DNA of 64,000 bases from Desulfobacterales bacterium (GTDB taxonomy: Bacteria > Desulfobacterota > Desulfobacteria > Desulfobacterales > JAIPEE01): NCBI GenBank assembly GCA_021737275.1, contig JAIPEE010000022.1, forward strand, positions 1 through 64,000, given 5' to 3'. Under the pieces are notes generated by a model, which searched no databases, was not told the DNA's origin, and saw nothing but the letters and a program-made list of their open reading frames with translations. The translations under genes and the position numbers were made by a program. Of this stretch, positions 16,791-26,594 are shown one piece after another (position 1 is the stretch's first letter; each line of letters begins with the position of its first letter).

Positions 16791-18125
16791 ATGGAAAACA
16801 AAAAAGAAGCCATATTAAAAGAGCTGGCAAAACGTACACCCAAATCCGGTAAATACTGGGAAGAATCCAAAGATTTGATTCCAGGCGGCCTCATGAGCGG
16901 TGCACGGTCAATGGCGCCTTATCCCGTTTATGTAGAACGTGCAAAAGGTGCCTACCTATGGGATATTGACGGAAATAAATATATTGATTGTGTCTGTTCA
17001 TATGGTGTTCATCTGCTGGGCCATGGCCCTGAATCTGTTGTAGAAGCAATAGGTAAGCAGTATGACCTGGGCTTAAGCTATGGCACACCGCACACACGGG
17101 AGATAGATTTCAGCAAACGATTTGTGGCGTGTGTACCGTGTGCTGAAATCGGCATGGTTTGTAATACAGGAACCGAAGCCACTTTACTCGCCTGGCGCCT
17201 TATGAGAGCAGCAACAGGAAAAAATAAAATAGCCAAATTTGAAGGCTGTTATCACGGCTGGCATGATTATGCCCAGTGGAGCGTAGGAATTAATCCGGAT
17301 AAAATGGGACCGGCAGATCGGCCCAACATCAATCCGGGAGCCTCAGGGATTCCTGATAAAATAAAAGAAACCATGCTTATGCTCCCCTTTAACGACAGTG
17401 CATTTGATTTAATTGAAGAACATGCTGATGAGCTGGCAGGTGTGGCAATTGAGCCGGTTCTAGGCGGCGGGATGCTGCCCGTTGATAAATCCTTTCTTGA
17501 AAAATTAAGAAAAGTGACTAAAAAACTTGGTATTTTACTCCACTTTGATGAAGTCATTACCGGATTCAGGCTGGCCCTGGGCGGATACCAGGAGATCACC
17601 GGAATTCTTCCGGATCTGGCCACTTATGGCAAAATTGTTGGCGGCGGACTGCCAATTGGCGCCATTGCCTGTTCCAAAGCCCTGGTGAAAGTAGCCCAGG
17701 AAACTGATAACGGTTGGGCTGCTGCAGGAACATTCAGCGGTAATCCCCTGACCCTGTCAACCGGTGCAGCAACATTAAAATATCTCCAGGAGAACACTCA
17801 TATTTATGAAGACATGATGAAGAAAGGTGAGTTTCTCAGAAACGGATTTAATGATTATGTCAAATCAAAAGGTTATCCGTTCTGCATGACCGGCCTCGGT
17901 TCCATGTTCCAGATTCATGCACAGGCTGAACTGCCACTTGTTCCCAGGGATACGCTGTATCAGGATGAAGATGCTCTTGAAAATCTTCAGCTTCAATTCC
18001 GCCTGAATAATATCCTGCTGCCATGGATGCATCTGGCTTTCTTTGGTGCAGCGCATACTGAGGCAGATCTTGGAGAAATGCTGGAAGGATTCAAGGCTTC
18101 AGTGGATGGTACAATGGAGATGTAA
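16791..18125 (+). CDS. PLP-dependent class III aminotransferase, glutamate-1-semialdehyde aminomutase-like
   Basis: A 444-aa fold-type I PLP enzyme. Visible landmarks: GTEATLLAWRLMRAATGK (phosphate and cofactor region), CYHGWHD, the Asp of the PLP pyridine contact in HFDEVITGFR, and the Schiff-base Lys in ATYGKIVGGGLPIGA. The pattern is closest to the HemL/GSA aminomutase branch, but the context (two saccharopine-dehydrogenase-like genes, EamA and MATE exporters, no heme genes) suggests a different amino acid or amine substrate. RBS AAAAGGAG. It lies 63 bases after dehydrogenase copy 2 and is probably in its operon. Confidence 0.93.
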   Translation: MENKKEAILKELAKRTPKSGKYWEESKDLIPGGLMSGARSMAPYPVYVERAKGAYLWDIDGNKYIDCVCSYGVHLLGHGPESVVEAIGKQYDLGLSYGTPHTREIDFSKRFVACVPCAEIGMVCNTGTEATLLAWRLMRAATGKNKIAKFEGCYHGWHDYAQWSVGINPDKMGPADRPNINPGASGIPDKIKETMLMLPFNDSAFDLIEEHADELAGVAIEPVLGGGMLPVDKSFLEKLRKVTKKLGILLHFDEVITGFRLALGGYQEITGILPDLATYGKIVGGGLPIGAIACSKALVKVAQETDNGWAAAGTFSGNPLTLSTGAATLKYLQENTHIYEDMMKKGEFLRNGFNDYVKSKGYPFCMTGLGSMFQIHAQAELPLVPRDTLYQDEDALENLQLQFRLNNILLPWMHLAFFGAAHTEADLGEMLEGFKASVDGTMEM

Positions 18126-18255
18126 TTGTATTTTCAACGCTTCAAAACCTTAATCATTGTTTAGATTCAGGTTACGATTAAGAGTAAAATTATGAAAAAT
18201 CAGATCTCCAAGTTCGGTGAAAGAATATGGTGTATCCTGTGAAAAATTGTAATTC

Positions 18256-19683
18256 ATGAATTGGTTTGTTAACAGATGGCAGGGTCCGGGCGGATATCGT
18301 GAAGTCCTGAGAATTGCATTTCCGCTTGTTTTGAGTACCGGTCTTACCGCCATACAGTATGTGGTGGACCGAATTTTCCTTGCCCGATATTCAGCTGAAG
18401 CTATTGCGGCGGCACTACCGGCCGGTCTTCTGAACTGGGCCGTGATGAGCCTTTTTTATGGCATGGCCCAGTATGTCAATACATTTACTGCCCAATATTA
18501 TGGTGCTGACCGAATGCACCGGATCGGCCCGGCCCTCTGGCAGGGCATCTATATCGGGGTTTTTGGCGGACTTTTCATGCTGCTGCTGATTCCGTTTTCG
18601 CCATTTATATACAATCTGATCGGACATGATCCTTTAATTCGAACCTTTGAAACTGAATATTTCCAGATTCTCTGTATGGGTGGTATGCCGGCCATGGTTT
18701 CAGTTGCCTTTTCAGGTTTTTACACAGGCCGGGGAAATATCTGGCCGGTACTGGGTGTAAGTACGCTGATGACGGCTGCCAATGTTATTCTGGACTACAC
18801 TATGGTTTTCGGCAACTGGGGCTTCCCGGAAATGGGTATACACGGTGCCGGCTATGCCACCGCTATTGCTGCGCTTATCTCATGTGCAACGTACTCATTC
18901 ATGACATTTTCTCCTGGAAACAACCATCGCTGGAAAACATTGTCCGGATGGCGGCCCGACCGGAAACTTTTTTTCAGAATGATCAAGTATGGCTTTCCAT
19001 ACGGCGTTCAGATGTTTATGGATCTTCTTGGTTTTACAGTTTTTGTGCTGCTTGTAGGACGCCTGGGAATTGTTGATCTGGCAGCAACCAACATCGCTTT
19101 TAATATTAATACACTGGCATTTGAGCCCATGCTGGGCGCCGGAATGGCGGCATCCGTTCTGGTAGGACAATATCTTGGAAGCGATCAGCCGGAACTTGCT
19201 CAGCGGTCCGCATATTCAACATTTCATATATGCCTTCTTTATATGTCAATCGTATCACTGAGTTATGTGCTGGTTCCGGATCTTTATATTTCTCTTTATG
19301 CATCAGAGCGAAATGCAGAAAATTTTAACCGGATGCGTGATCTTGTTATCGTATTACTCCGTTTTGTCGCTGTGTACTCCTTGTTTGACGCTATTTGTAT
19401 TATTGGCGGATCCGTTCTTAACGGTGCCGGAGATACCCGGTTTGTTATGAAAACAAATCTTCTATCGTCCATGTTGATATTGGTAATTCCTACATATGTA
19501 GCCATTGTTTTGTTGGGATACGGATTGATGACATCCTGGGTTCTGGTTACCTGTTACATGATTATTATTTCAATCATATTCTCCCTGCGTTTTTTAACCG
19601 GCAAGTGGAAAGATATGCGGGTAATCGAACGGCAACCGCCAATTACAATTATTGACAACGATATCGAACCTTTAAGCACATAG
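18256..19683 (+). CDS. MATE-family efflux transporter
   Basis: A 475-aa integral membrane protein with about twelve TM helices in two homologous halves. Each half begins with the MATE-type signature (REVLRIAFPLVLSTGLTAIQ and KLFFRMIKYGFPYGVQMFMD), and the loop GSVLNGAGDTRFVMK is characteristic. MATE pumps exchange Na+ or H+ for cationic metabolites and drugs. It is 130 bases after the aminotransferase and the last gene of the module, which suggests export of a pathway product or toxic amine. No strong RBS precedes the ATG. Confidence 0.93.
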   Translation: MNWFVNRWQGPGGYREVLRIAFPLVLSTGLTAIQYVVDRIFLARYSAEAIAAALPAGLLNWAVMSLFYGMAQYVNTFTAQYYGADRMHRIGPALWQGIYIGVFGGLFMLLLIPFSPFIYNLIGHDPLIRTFETEYFQILCMGGMPAMVSVAFSGFYTGRGNIWPVLGVSTLMTAANVILDYTMVFGNWGFPEMGIHGAGYATAIAALISCATYSFMTFSPGNNHRWKTLSGWRPDRKLFFRMIKYGFPYGVQMFMDLLGFTVFVLLVGRLGIVDLAATNIAFNINTLAFEPMLGAGMAASVLVGQYLGSDQPELAQRSAYSTFHICLLYMSIVSLSYVLVPDLYISLYASERNAENFNRMRDLVIVLLRFVAVYSLFDAICIIGGSVLNGAGDTRFVMKTNLLSSMLILVIPTYVAIVLLGYGLMTSWVLVTCYMIIISIIFSLRFLTGKWKDMRVIERQPPITIIDNDIEPLST

Positions 19684-19744
19684 CCGCACAGGTATTATTC
19701 CTCTCCCTGCCGCCGCTGCCATGGTGCGGGAAGTACGCCCGTTG

Positions 19745-19885
19745 TCTTTTCTCGTCGCTCAGCACTCAGCGCTTTTGTTTTATCTCCGCACTTTGGTTTA
19801 ATACCCCCACCCCTGACGCCTCATCGATCAGCACTCCGGTTTTATTCTCAACACTCTGGTTTTTCCTTTATCACTGCCCTTTTTA
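19745..19885 (+). repeat. heptamer-period repeat copy
   Basis: Contains TCGTCGCTCAGCACTCAGCG, CCTGACGCCTCATCGATCAG and CTCAACACTCTGG, separated by T-rich GGTTTTAT-type spacers. Same word order as the other copies. It fills the gap between the MATE and DnaJ-domain genes. Confidence 0.65.
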
Positions 19886-19947
19886 TTTTTCCTGAAATAT
19901 GCTAACAATCTCCTTATTATTAAAAGTTGTTTATAAGTGAATTATAT

Positions 19948-20298
19948 ATGGATACTACTGACCTGAACCCATATGAAATTTTGAATCTGACACCCAATTC
20001 ACCGAAGATTGATATCAAACGGGCATACCGCCGTATGGCCATGGAGTATCATCCGGATCATAATGCAAATAACCCGGAATCTGAAGAGATCTTCAAGAAG
20101 ATCCAATGGGCATATGAAGAACTTACAGATGAGAAAAAGAAAAAAAAGGAATATCCGAAACCTGTCCGAACACGGCCCCATCCACCCAGTTTTTTCAAAA
20201 ATAAAGATCCGCTTATGAGTTTTATCTATACCATGATGGAGCGGCAGCGATATAAGAAACATTTTGAATCCACCAAAGCAAAACAGTCTACTGATTAA
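19948..20298 (+). CDS. short DnaJ-domain protein
   Basis: 116 aa. The J domain covers most of the first 65 residues (PYEILNLTPNSPKIDIKRAY, then the HPD motif in EYHPDHN, then FKKIQWAYEELTD). The rest is a basic tail. There is no zinc-finger or C-terminal substrate domain, so it may recruit DnaK to one specific client. I place the start at the ATG at 19948; an in-frame TTG at 19927 would add seven residues. It is monocistronic. Confidence 0.88.
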   Translation: MDTTDLNPYEILNLTPNSPKIDIKRAYRRMAMEYHPDHNANNPESEEIFKKIQWAYEELTDEKKKKKEYPKPVRTRPHPPSFFKNKDPLMSFIYTMMERQRYKKHFESTKAKQSTD

Positions 20299-20479
20299 GT
20301 AACGGAGATAAGCCCGGCTCGATGAAACGCGCCGGTACAGAGCATGACAAGGAGTCCCGCATTAATGCAATACGCCAGCCCTGACTTAGCGTATTTATAA
20401 AAAAGGGTTATAAAAATTAACGAATTTTAGTATTTTACTGATTCCAATTTTTCAACAAACGTTGAAATAGGGTTTTATA

Positions 20480-21538
20480 ATGAAGGTAAAACGAAAAGAC
20501 ATTACAAACGGCGCTATCCATGCCCTTCAAAAAGCTTTTGAAAATATTCCGTTTATTGAAATGATCGATATTGGATTTGAGGCTTCCTTTGGAAAAAACA
20601 GCTCAAACCTGATTTTTAATCTGAAACTACCGGACAGGATCAAAAAGGTGATTGTTGAGATAAAGCCCAACGGGCAGCCCCGTTTTGCACGGGAAGCAAT
20701 CGACCGGATTGTTCAATATAATCAAAAGGCCCCTGATTCATACGGTGTTTTCATGGCACCTTATATTTCTTCGACTACGGCTAAAATTTGCCGCATTAAC
20801 AATATCGGCCATATGGATCTTTCAGGCAACTGTCAGATTTTTTTTGATAATATCTATATAGAAATGTCCGGCCAATCCAATAAGTATAATGAGAAAAGAG
20901 ACCTGCGATCAATTTTTTCACCAAAATCAGAACGTGTGCTGCGCGCCATGCTGCATCATCCCGGGAAAAAATGGAAAGTTGAAGAACTCAGAGATGAATG
21001 CAATGTCAGCATCGGACAGGTATCCAATGTCAAAAAACAGTTATCGGACCGGGAATGGCTTTCGGTTAAAAGGGGCAGTATACACCTGACGGAACCGGCA
21101 AAGCTTATCAGGAAATGGGCATCCCGGTACCATCTAAAATTAAACAAAGTCCTGGAATTTAATACCCTGAAAAGCGCCCGGAAAATTGAGCAGGATCTTA
21201 CCGATTATTGCCGGGTCAGAAAAATAAATTATGCCCTAACCGGATTTTCCGGAATGGCGGCAGCCGACCCTTCCTTTCATCATATGAGCGCCATGATGTT
21301 TATGGATGAAATCCCTGATGATATCAACATTGCGTTGTCATTAAAAAAAGTGGAAAGAGGCGGCACCCTTACACTGTTAATCCCCTATGATGATGGAATT
21401 TATTATGGAACCCAATCATATGATGGCCTGAACGTTGTTGCCCCGCTCCAGCTTTATCTTGATCTTAAAGATCTTGAGGGTCCTGGGAAAGTAGCCGCAG
21501 AAACAATATATAAAAGGATTATCGATAGCTGGACGTAA
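20480..21538 (+). CDS. AbiEi-family (type IV antitoxin-like) protein with a nuclease-like N-terminal domain
   Basis: 352 aa. The C-terminal half carries the AbiEi-type pattern (LTGFSGMAAADPSFHHM, then LLIPYDDGIYYGTQSYDG and VVAPLQLYLDLKDLEG). A winged-HTH-like segment lies at about 155-205 (GKKWKVEELRDECNVSIGQV). The N-terminal 140 residues include a beta strand ending in VEIK and the later ICRINNIGHMDLSGNC stretch, which resembles restriction-nuclease-like folds. No AbiEii nucleotidyltransferase toxin gene adjoins it, so it is an orphan. Family assignment is by motif recall. Confidence 0.7.
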   Translation: MKVKRKDITNGAIHALQKAFENIPFIEMIDIGFEASFGKNSSNLIFNLKLPDRIKKVIVEIKPNGQPRFAREAIDRIVQYNQKAPDSYGVFMAPYISSTTAKICRINNIGHMDLSGNCQIFFDNIYIEMSGQSNKYNEKRDLRSIFSPKSERVLRAMLHHPGKKWKVEELRDECNVSIGQVSNVKKQLSDREWLSVKRGSIHLTEPAKLIRKWASRYHLKLNKVLEFNTLKSARKIEQDLTDYCRVRKINYALTGFSGMAAADPSFHHMSAMMFMDEIPDDINIALSLKKVERGGTLTLLIPYDDGIYYGTQSYDGLNVVAPLQLYLDLKDLEGPGKVAAETIYKRIIDSWT

Positions 21539-21619
21539 ATGTTTGGAAAAAACAGTATTAATTTTTAATCGGTTAATCATACTTTATAAAAAGCCAATTT
21601 CTTATTCGGATATGCCGCA

Positions 21620-24178
21620 ATGAACGATACAGAACTAACACATAAATCAGAAAAACCCGCCGGCACCCTCGGTACTTTTGCAGGGGTATTTACCCCGAGT
21701 ATTCTCACCATTCTCGGCATCATCCTTTTCCTCAGGTTGAGCTACGTCACCGGCAGCGCCGGCATCGGCCGTGCTTTTCTTATTATCCTGCTGGCCAATA
21801 CTATTTCCGTGCTGACCAGCATGTCTCTGTCTGCCGTAGCGACCAATATTAAAGTGAAGGGCGGCGGAGATTACTTTCTTATCTCACGCACGCTTGGCCT
21901 CCAGTTTGGAGGTGCTATCGGTATGGTTCTGTTTCTGGCACAATCTGTTTCTGTCGCATTTTACGCTATCGGTTTTTCCGAAGCCGTAACTGCGCTGCTC
22001 CCGCAATATACTTTTTTATCCATCAGAATCGTATCAACCTGTGCTGTTTTGTTTCTTTTTGTTTTTGCCTGGCTGGGTGCGGATTGGGCGACAAAATTTC
22101 AATATGTGGTCATGGTACTTTTAATTGCTGCACTGGCTTCATTTTACTGGGGCGGGCTTCCCAGGTGGGAAACCTCTCAGTTTATGGCCAACATCTCTGC
22201 ACCTGATAATGCACCGCCGTTCTGGATTATCTTTGGTATCTTTTTTCCAGCCGTCACCGGATTCACCCAAGGCGTCAGTATGTCCGGCGACCTGAAGAAT
22301 CCCGGTAAAAGTTTGCCGTTAGGAACTTTTCTGGCTGTCGGGATTTCAATTCTGGTTTACTTTTCTGTCGCATTTATTTTTGCCGGGATATTGCCCAATT
22401 CAGCCATGATGGATGATTATAGTGCCATGAACAAAATTTCCCGTTTCGGCTTTATTATAGATGCCGGTGTTATTGCCGCTACACTCTCTTCTGCCATGGC
22501 ATCATTTCTCGGTGCGCCCAGGATATTGCAGTCACTGGCAGGGGACAAAATATTCCCTTTTCTCGGTTTTTTTGCCAAAGGCCATGGCGTGTCAAACAAT
22601 CCCAGACGCGGCATTCTGCTCACAGCCGTTATCGCTTTTTGCATCATAGCAATCGGCCAGTTGAACCTTGTCGCTAAAATTGTATCCATGTTTTTTTTGA
22701 TTTCATACGGTCTTTTGAATTATGCCACCTATTACGAAGCCAAAGCGGAAAGTCCGTCATTCAGGCCAAGATTTAAATGGTTTAACCGGAAGCTGAGCCT
22801 GGCCGGATTTATCATCTGTCTTATCGTTATGATGGCACTTGATATCGAATATGGTATTATTGCGGCGGCTATTTTATTTGCTATTTATTACTATCTGAAA
22901 ATGAAATCAGGGCCTTCACGATGGGCTGATGCCGGACGATCCTATCGCTTCCGGGAAATCCGAAACCTCTTGCTGACAACAGCATGCGAACCCGATCATG
23001 CCCGTGACTGGCGTCCGAATATTCTGGCATTTACCAATGACTCGGAAAGAAGACAACGCTTACTGAAATTTGCCGACTGGATTGAAGGCGAAAGCGGTTT
23101 CATTACGGCAGTACGAATCATTGTCAGCAAGGGCGGTAAAGCCATTAAAATGAAAGCGGCGGCTGAAGCTGAACTTAAGGCTGATATTACTAAATACAAT
23201 ATTCCGGCATTTTCACTGGTTGTGCGGGCGCCGGATATTTCTGATGCCATTTCTGTTGTTCTGCAAAGTTACGGTATCGGAGCTCTCCATGTGAATACTG
23301 TATTGGTAAACTGGTTTGGTGAAACCGGCGAAGGGCTTCAGAGTATTAGCTCACACAACTATACGCACCATATTCGAACCACATTCCGCTATGGATGCAA
23401 TATCATTATCTTCTGTGCAGATGAAAATAAATGGGACAGACTGTCTAAAATCGAGCCCGGCGCTCGTCGGATTGATATATGGTGGCAAAACGATGCTACC
23501 GGCAGCCTGATGCTGATACTGGCACACCTGATGACAAAAAGTAAAGAGTGGGTCGGCGCCGGAATTCGTGTCATCGCCCAGGGCGACACCATCAATCTTT
23601 TGGGGGAAGAGGAGAAACTCCGGCAAACCCTGGATGATTACAGGATCGATGCGACGCCATTTATTGTCAATGACTTCTCTCGTGAATCCATTGTCAAACA
23701 CTCTGCCGATGCTGCGCACGCTTTCATGCCCTTCAATATTGAAGGTGATAAAATTACAGATAGAGACGGCGGATCTTTTGAACGCATTTTCCCCAAAATG
23801 CCGATGGTGGCATTAGTAATGGCCGCAGAAGACATTGATCTGGATGCTGAACCGGATGAGGGTGCTGCCGGTGAAATTGCTGAGATTATAGATCAGGCAA
23901 AAGAGATCCAAAAGAAAGCAGAAAAGGCAGAAAAAGAATCCGGTATGGCACAAAAGGAAGTAAAAGAGATCAAAGAAAAATATTACGATGAAATCAGTGA
24001 CGGTGTTCTTGCGGAGGATGTTAAAAAAAAACTGACTGAAGCCGAAGAAATGGCCGAAAAAACATTCAGGAAAGCAACCAGGGCACGCGCCAAAGCGGAT
24101 GAAATTGAAAAAGATGCAATTGAAAAAGGCATTAATATTCCAGTATCAGCCAAAAAAAAACCGGATGCCGGTAAGTAA
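21620..24178 (+). CDS. SLC12-like amino acid/cation-chloride permease with a long cytoplasmic tail
   Basis: An 852-aa APC-superfamily transporter. The N-terminal about 430 residues hold about twelve TM helices with the SLC12-like start GVFTPSILTILGIILFLRL and GGGDYFLISRTLG. The long cytoplasmic tail (about 440-750) resembles that of bacterial and eukaryotic cation-chloride cotransporters (NILAFTNDSERRQRLLKFAD; GDTINLLGEEEKLRQTLDDY). The last about 90 residues are a charged coiled coil. The ion or substrate is unknown; context does not help, because the flanking genes are unrelated. Confidence 0.85.
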   Translation: MNDTELTHKSEKPAGTLGTFAGVFTPSILTILGIILFLRLSYVTGSAGIGRAFLIILLANTISVLTSMSLSAVATNIKVKGGGDYFLISRTLGLQFGGAIGMVLFLAQSVSVAFYAIGFSEAVTALLPQYTFLSIRIVSTCAVLFLFVFAWLGADWATKFQYVVMVLLIAALASFYWGGLPRWETSQFMANISAPDNAPPFWIIFGIFFPAVTGFTQGVSMSGDLKNPGKSLPLGTFLAVGISILVYFSVAFIFAGILPNSAMMDDYSAMNKISRFGFIIDAGVIAATLSSAMASFLGAPRILQSLAGDKIFPFLGFFAKGHGVSNNPRRGILLTAVIAFCIIAIGQLNLVAKIVSMFFLISYGLLNYATYYEAKAESPSFRPRFKWFNRKLSLAGFIICLIVMMALDIEYGIIAAAILFAIYYYLKMKSGPSRWADAGRSYRFREIRNLLLTTACEPDHARDWRPNILAFTNDSERRQRLLKFADWIEGESGFITAVRIIVSKGGKAIKMKAAAEAELKADITKYNIPAFSLVVRAPDISDAISVVLQSYGIGALHVNTVLVNWFGETGEGLQSISSHNYTHHIRTTFRYGCNIIIFCADENKWDRLSKIEPGARRIDIWWQNDATGSLMLILAHLMTKSKEWVGAGIRVIAQGDTINLLGEEEKLRQTLDDYRIDATPFIVNDFSRESIVKHSADAAHAFMPFNIEGDKITDRDGGSFERIFPKMPMVALVMAAEDIDLDAEPDEGAAGEIAEIIDQAKEIQKKAEKAEKESGMAQKEVKEIKEKYYDEISDGVLAEDVKKKLTEAEEMAEKTFRKATRARAKADEIEKDAIEKGINIPVSAKKKPDAGK

Positions 24179-24418
24179 TATTCCCCTTCCTTTTTTTCCG
24201 GTTAAACACACCGGCCATTCCCAGGCATTTCAGGCTGATTATCGCACTAATTGGCAGAAAAGCATAGACATCCGGCGGTCTTAGAACAAACATCATCTGC
24301 CCTTTGCCGGGCTATTAACAAAAACAGAAAATTAAAGAAAAGAAGTCATGGATGTGGTATATATTTTTAAAATTTTCAGAAAATACTTTTAAACCTTATA
24401 AAATAAGGAGTTCAGTTA

Positions 24419-25786
24419 ATGAAAAATTTCTCGCCTTCTTACTCTCCACATCAAGGTTATAAACCACCCGATTTATATGAGTATTTTGTTGATAATTTCT
24501 GGTTTGAAACCACTGACCTTGTAGATAAAAAAATAAATGTTCCTTTGCGTGGCAGCCACAAAGCGGATATCGTTATTATTGGCGGCGGCTATACCGGCCT
24601 TTCTGCTGCCTATAATATTCATAAGCAATTTCCGGATAAAAAGATTATGATCCTTGAAGGTGCCTGCTGCGGTTATGGCGCCAGCGGCAGAAACGGCGGA
24701 TTCTGCACGGCAACTGCAATGCTGGATGAAAGTTGCAAAAAAGATCATGATGCGCGACAGAAATGCATTAAAGTAAGCACCCACGGTATCTCTCAGATCA
24801 AGGAAGTCATGGATAAATACGGCCTGGATTGTGATTTTGAAGAAAACGGTATGCTTGATGTGGTTTTTGATGAAAAACAGGCTAAAACACTGGAAGCTGA
24901 ATGCCGGAATCTGAAAGAGTGGGGACTGACATCCTCTTTTATCCAGGGACAAGTCCTTCAGGATGAAATCAAATCATCCCGGTGTATCGCAGGTCTCAAT
25001 ACCGCCCATGGCGCAACGATTAACCCTGCTAAACTAGCGAGAGGCATGAAAAAGGTTGTTGAGGGCCTGGATGTTGAAATCAGGGAGAAATCCGTGGTGA
25101 TCCGCATTATCCCCGGCAAAACCCATCATATACATACTGAACTCGGAGAAGTAAAAGCGCCGGACATTGTCCTGGCTACCAATGCCTATTCTCATAAAAT
25201 CGATTTTTTCAAAAATCGGGTGTTTCCCATGTGCACATTTGCGGTGGCTACCGAACCGCTTACCTCATCACAAATGGAAAGCATCGGCTGGCAAAATCGT
25301 CAGGGAATTTCCGACCGCAGAATGTTATTCAATTACAGTATCCTCAGTAAAGATAACCGGATTGTCATCGGCGGATCTGATTTTCTCTATTATGCCAATG
25401 ACGGGCTCAGTTCCGGTAACAATATGACGGTTACCAATAAGATTATCAAGGACCTTCATAAAACATTTCCGTCCCTCAGGGATATCAAAATCGAACATGC
25501 CTGGGGCGGTTCAACAGCCGGTTCCATTGGATATACACCATCTATCGGTGTTATGGGTGAACACAACAATATCTATTATGGTGTTGGATTTAGCGAAGGC
25601 GTTCCGGTTACGCAAACTGCCGGTAAAATTATCGCGGATCTTATGGCCGGCAAACAAAATGAATTTACCACGCACTCTTTTGTCAATCGTAATATCCCCT
25701 ATGCAGGCCCACGATTTTTAAGATCCATGTTCGGTACCCTGGCTAAATGGTACCTGGTGAATATTATTCGTGGTGGGGGGCATTGA
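24419..25786 (+). CDS. DAO-family FAD oxidoreductase (PuuB-like amine/amino acid oxidase)
   Basis: A 455-aa flavoenzyme. The dinucleotide-binding motif is ADIVIIGGGYTGLSAAYNI (about residues 51-69), followed by the family hallmark GASGRNGGFC. The DAO fold resembles gamma-glutamylputrescine oxidase and glycine/sarcosine oxidases, which oxidise primary or secondary amines and N-methyl groups. The RBS is AAGGAG, 8 bases upstream. It is alone here but has a paralogue at 57080 inside the MttB cluster, so a related methylated-amine or amino acid role is likely. Confidence 0.9.
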   Translation: MKNFSPSYSPHQGYKPPDLYEYFVDNFWFETTDLVDKKINVPLRGSHKADIVIIGGGYTGLSAAYNIHKQFPDKKIMILEGACCGYGASGRNGGFCTATAMLDESCKKDHDARQKCIKVSTHGISQIKEVMDKYGLDCDFEENGMLDVVFDEKQAKTLEAECRNLKEWGLTSSFIQGQVLQDEIKSSRCIAGLNTAHGATINPAKLARGMKKVVEGLDVEIREKSVVIRIIPGKTHHIHTELGEVKAPDIVLATNAYSHKIDFFKNRVFPMCTFAVATEPLTSSQMESIGWQNRQGISDRRMLFNYSILSKDNRIVIGGSDFLYYANDGLSSGNNMTVTNKIIKDLHKTFPSLRDIKIEHAWGGSTAGSIGYTPSIGVMGEHNNIYYGVGFSEGVPVTQTAGKIIADLMAGKQNEFTTHSFVNRNIPYAGPRFLRSMFGTLAKWYLVNIIRGGGH

Positions 25787-25933
25787 TCTTTTTGATTTTT
25801 ATTGCCCGGTACAACAATTCTCTTGTTTTTCGACTATGTAGGAAGGGCACGCTTCACGTTGCTCATCCTAAATTTTTCATGATATACAATCCCAGCTTAA
25901 ATTGCTAACATTATACAAATTTTAGAGATATCT

Positions 25934-26344
25934 ATGGATAATCGGCCAAAAGTTGGAATCGCTGTAATTGTTTTAAAAAACAAAAAGGTACTTCTATGCA
26001 AACGAAAAAATACCCACGGTGAAGGGACCTGGTGTTTTCCCGGTGGATATCTTGAATATGGAGAATCTTTTGAAATATGCGCCAAACGCGAGGTTTTAGA
26101 AGAAACCGGTTTGAAAATTTTCAATATCCGGCATAGCACCTTTACTAACAATATTTTTGAAAAAGAGGCTTTACACACGGTTACACTCTTCATGATTGCA
26201 GACTACGAAAGCGGATCAGCTAACGTCCGTGAACCGGATAAATGTGAAAAATGGGATTGGTTTGACTGGAATGATCTGCCAAAACCGCTGTTTCTGCCAA
26301 TCAGAAATTTGATTGCAAACGGTTTTGATATATTTCAGGTATAA
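25934..26344 (+). CDS. Nudix hydrolase
   Basis: A 136-aa Nudix protein that hydrolyses nucleoside diphosphate derivatives. The Nudix box GX5EX7REUXEEXGU is complete: GYLEYGESFEICAK then REVLEETGL, with the catalytic Glu residues present. The preceding strand WCFPGG and later strand WDWFDWNDLP fit the MutT-type fold. Small, stand-alone, with an 18-bp perfect palindrome just after its stop. Confidence 0.93.
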   Translation: MDNRPKVGIAVIVLKNKKVLLCKRKNTHGEGTWCFPGGYLEYGESFEICAKREVLEETGLKIFNIRHSTFTNNIFEKEALHTVTLFMIADYESGSANVREPDKCEKWDWFDWNDLPKPLFLPIRNLIANGFDIFQV

Positions 26345-26356
26345 TCCAATTTTAGC

Positions 26357-26374
26357 ATTTCATCATGATGAAAT
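26357..26374. repeat. 18-bp perfect palindrome
   Basis: ATTTCATCATGATGAAAT reads identically on both strands and lies 13 bases after the Nudix stop codon. It could be an operator or a short terminator stem with no loop; no further copy was noticed in the window. A second hairpin (AACCATCCA/TGGATGGTT, 26381-26413) follows. Confidence 0.45.
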
Positions 26375-26594
26375 ATTTTAAACCATCCACCTTAAAAAAT
26401 ACGATGGATGGTTGAGCTGTAACGCTAAACTTTAGCTCTTAATACTCACCTTCTTTTATTCTTTCTCAGCACTTATGTTTTTATTGACATGTGTTTCCTG
26501 ATGCTTATCTATTGGTATACCTGTTAAAAACATTGAACTGCATTTCGTACTAATAAAGGAGCGTTTGAATATTAAATTGTAAAATGAGGTGGTT

